5,936 nucleotides of DNA from Gammaproteobacteria bacterium (GTDB lineage Bacteria; Pseudomonadota; Gammaproteobacteria; UBA9214): the NCBI GenBank assembly GCA_029881775.1, contig JAOULY010000144.1, forward strand, positions 1 through 5,936, given 5' to 3'. The stretch's first letter is position 1. Each line of letters starts with the position of its first letter. Position numbers and translations under genes: made by a program. Below are positions 4,344-5,936 of this stretch, in pieces. Under the pieces are notes generated by a model, which saw only the letters and a list, made by a program, of their open reading frames with translations, did not search any database and was not told the origin of the DNA.

Positions 4344-5633
4344 ATGCCAAGTGACGCCAAGCTGACAATAGACGGGAAGACCTACTCATTGCCGATTGTC
4401 GAAGGCACCGAGGGCGAGCGCGCGCTTGATATCACCAGCCTGCGCAGCGAAACGGGGCTGACAGCACTGGACCCTGCCTATGGCAATACGGCCAGCTGCA
4501 CCAGCGGAATTACCGTCATCGGCGGCGACCGTGGCATCCTGCGCTACCGGGGCATTCCGCTGGAGGAATTTGCCGACAAACCGAATTTCGTCGAGGTCGC
4601 CTGGCTGCTGATCTTCGGCAAGCTACCGAACAGCTCGGAATACCAGCAGTTCAGCCAGCGCCTCACCAACCATGCCAATCTCGACGAGGACATGAAGCAT
4701 CATTTCATGGGTTTCCCGCGTTCGGCACCCCCCATGGCTATCCTGTCAGCCATGATATCGACGCTGTCGTGCTTTCATCCGCAACTCCTCGAACTGCATA
4801 CATCGGATGAAATTGAAGCCGCCGCTGCCCGGCTGATCAGCAAGATTCGAACACTGGCCGCCTATACCTACCGGCATTCGCACGGCCTGCCCTATATCTA
4901 CCCGGACCCGTCACTGCCCTACACCAGCAATTTTCTGCACATGATGTTTTCGGAGCCCTACAAGCGTTACGAAAGCAGCGAGGAGGTGCGTCGGGCTCTG
5001 AACCTGGTGCTGATACTGCACGCCGACCATGAACAGAACTGCAGCACTTCGACCGTACGCATGGTCGGCTCCAGCAGGGCCAACCTGTTCGCATCCTGCG
5101 CTGCGGGCGTCTCGGCACTGTGGGGTCCGCTGCACGGCGGCGCCAACGTGAAGGTCATCGAGATGCTGGAGGCCATCCACCAGGGCAACCAGTCAGCCGA
5201 TGAATTCATTAACCTGTCCAAGGACAAGTCGAGCGGTATACGGCTAATGGGATTCGGCCACCGCATCTACAAGAATTTCGATCCACGCGCGATGATGCTG
5301 CGCAAGGTCTGCGACGAAATGCTTGATACGCTGGGCATTCACGACCCCTTGCTGGATATAGCCAAGCGGCTTGAAGACATTGCACTCAATGATGAATATT
5401 TCGTCTCGCGCAAGCTGTACCCCAATGTCGATTTCTACAGCGGCATCATATTGCGTGCGATCGGCATTCCGACCAATATGTTTACGGTATTGTTCGCAAT
5501 CGGCCGGCTGCCCGGCTGGATTGCACACTGGCACGAACAGAACAGTGACCCGAACATGCGCATTTCACGCCCGCGGCAGATCTATACCGGCAATCCGAAA
5601 TCGCCCTACATTGATGTACGTGACCGCACGTAA
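4344..5633 (+). CDS. gltA: Type II citrate synthase
   Basis: Condenses acetyl-CoA and oxaloacetate to citrate, the entry step of the TCA cycle, in the cytoplasm. At 429 residues it matches E. coli GltA (427) and shows its landmarks almost at the same numbers: LHADHEQN (His226, His229), GPLHGGAN (catalytic His264), FGHRIYK (His306), DPRA (Arg315), LYPNVDFYSGI (catalytic Asp363), GRLPGWIAHW (Arg388) and the C-terminal RPRQIYTG. The N-terminal 50-residue beta domain typical of hexameric, NADH-regulated type II enzymes is present, and His110, Arg163 and Lys167 of the E. coli NADH site are kept, while E. coli Cys206 is Tyr here and Tyr145 aligns best with Phe144. The ATG at 4344 has AGGGGGTGA at good spacing. 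It is too long for a methylcitrate synthase (usually about 370-390 residues), so the primary TCA enzyme is the firm call. Confidence 0.98.
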   Translation: MPSDAKLTIDGKTYSLPIVEGTEGERALDITSLRSETGLTALDPAYGNTASCTSGITVIGGDRGILRYRGIPLEEFADKPNFVEVAWLLIFGKLPNSSEYQQFSQRLTNHANLDEDMKHHFMGFPRSAPPMAILSAMISTLSCFHPQLLELHTSDEIEAAAARLISKIRTLAAYTYRHSHGLPYIYPDPSLPYTSNFLHMMFSEPYKRYESSEEVRRALNLVLILHADHEQNCSTSTVRMVGSSRANLFASCAAGVSALWGPLHGGANVKVIEMLEAIHQGNQSADEFINLSKDKSSGIRLMGFGHRIYKNFDPRAMMLRKVCDEMLDTLGIHDPLLDIAKRLEDIALNDEYFVSRKLYPNVDFYSGIILRAIGIPTNMFTVLFAIGRLPGWIAHWHEQNSDPNMRISRPRQIYTGNPKSPYIDVRDRT

Positions 5634-5658
5634 AAACCAGCTTGAGGAAAAAATCCCG

Positions 5659-5883
5659 ATGACCGAGTTATTCATGATACTGCCCGCCGGCGAACACACG
5701 GAGACCCGACTGGTCCGCATCCCGCCGGACTTCGAACAGCACGAAGCCTATCGCCACGTCACGGGACTGATCGCAAGCGTCGAGGAGAACGATCCCGATT
5801 ACAGCTGGGAGGATATCGAGGCAGTGCTCGAGGAGCATGGCTTCGAACCGGTGGAGTTTATCCTTGGTCCTGCACTGGACTGA
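5659..5883 (+). CDS. Small, very acidic, lysine-free protein downstream of gltA
   Basis: A 74-residue protein I do not recognise. It has 13 Glu and 5 Asp against 3 Arg and no Lys, so it is strongly acidic. The N-terminal part (MTELFMILPAGEH, then LVRIPPDF) looks like short beta strands; the middle is helical (HEAYRHVTGLIASVEEN); the end (YSWEDIEAVLEEHGFEPVEF) resembles a helix-turn-strand. There is no signal peptide, membrane segment or Cys. The ATG at 5659 is supported by GAGGA (5644-5648), 10 bases upstream; the frame is open further back but only over gltA. The gap to gltA is 25 bases, so cotranscription is likely. It could be a regulator or partner of a neighbour, a nucleic-acid-mimic-like acidic protein, or an unrelated housekeeping small protein. 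Confidence 0.75.
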   Translation: MTELFMILPAGEHTETRLVRIPPDFEQHEAYRHVTGLIASVEENDPDYSWEDIEAVLEEHGFEPVEFILGPALD

Positions 5884-5936
5884 TTGTCACCGGTTATCTG
5901 CCTGCTGCCGGTAAATAATAAAACTCAGATCATCCG
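5884..5936. other. Non-coding tail without recognisable gene
   Basis: After the acidic gene there is a loose inverted repeat, ACCGG (5889-5893) and CCGGT (5908-5912), with a 14-base loop and no T tract, then an AT-rich run. Nothing here qualifies as a clear terminator or promoter. Confidence 0.3.

Noticed and set aside
5889..5912. ACCGG/CCGGT hairpin as terminator after the acidic gene
   Set aside because: Five base pairs with a 14-base loop and no T tract.
5884..5917. TTGTCA (5884-5889) plus downstream AT run as a promoter
   Set aside because: The only -10-like string is about 22 bases away, too far for a sigma-70 promoter.

Overview
The window looks like ordinary chromosomal DNA of a GC-rich gammaproteobacterium. 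The best anchors are a type II citrate synthase very close in motif and length to the E. coli enzyme, a YchJ-family protein with two SEC-C zinc motifs, and a PA2778-type lipoprotein peptidase. Exact taxonomy cannot be read from the sequence; codon use is uniformly GC-rich and I see no transposase, integrase, tRNA, rRNA, CRISPR array or other mark of a mobile element.

Layout. Bases 1-1068 (+) carry a lipoprotein C39-like cysteine peptidase with C-terminal TPR repeats. After a 113-base leader rich in inverted repeats comes an exported metallo-beta-lactamase-fold hydrolase (1182-2132, +). It converges, with only 8 bases between stops, on a small minus-strand pair: a mini-GNAT acetyltransferase (2331-2591, -) and a 65-residue Trp-rich protein (2141-2338, -) that overlap by 8 bases. 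A divergent 117-base promoter region separates that pair from ychJ (2709-3200, +). Then follow a soluble PDC/Cache-type sensor protein (3280-4236, +), citrate synthase gltA (4344-5633, +) and a 74-residue very acidic, lysine-free protein (5659-5883, +) that probably shares the gltA transcript. The last 53 bases hold no gene that I can see.

How the parts fit. No single pathway joins the window. The likely transcription units are the peptidase (probably read from an upstream partner outside the window), the MBL hydrolase with its own promoter and likely operator, the GNAT/Trp-rich pair, ychJ, the PDC sensor, and gltA with the small acidic gene. The adjacency of a putative small-carboxylate sensor to citrate synthase is suggestive but unproven.

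Most notable non-coding signals: a perfect 10-bp-stem hairpin inside the signal-peptide codons of the peptidase (75-100); a perfect 16-bp palindrome overlapping an extended -10 box, followed by two more inverted repeats with the same ACTG/CAGT ends before the MBL gene (1118-1172); and a short hairpin at the place where the ribosome site of the PDC gene should be (3254-3270). I find no convincing previously undescribed multi-gene system here; the findings below are local.
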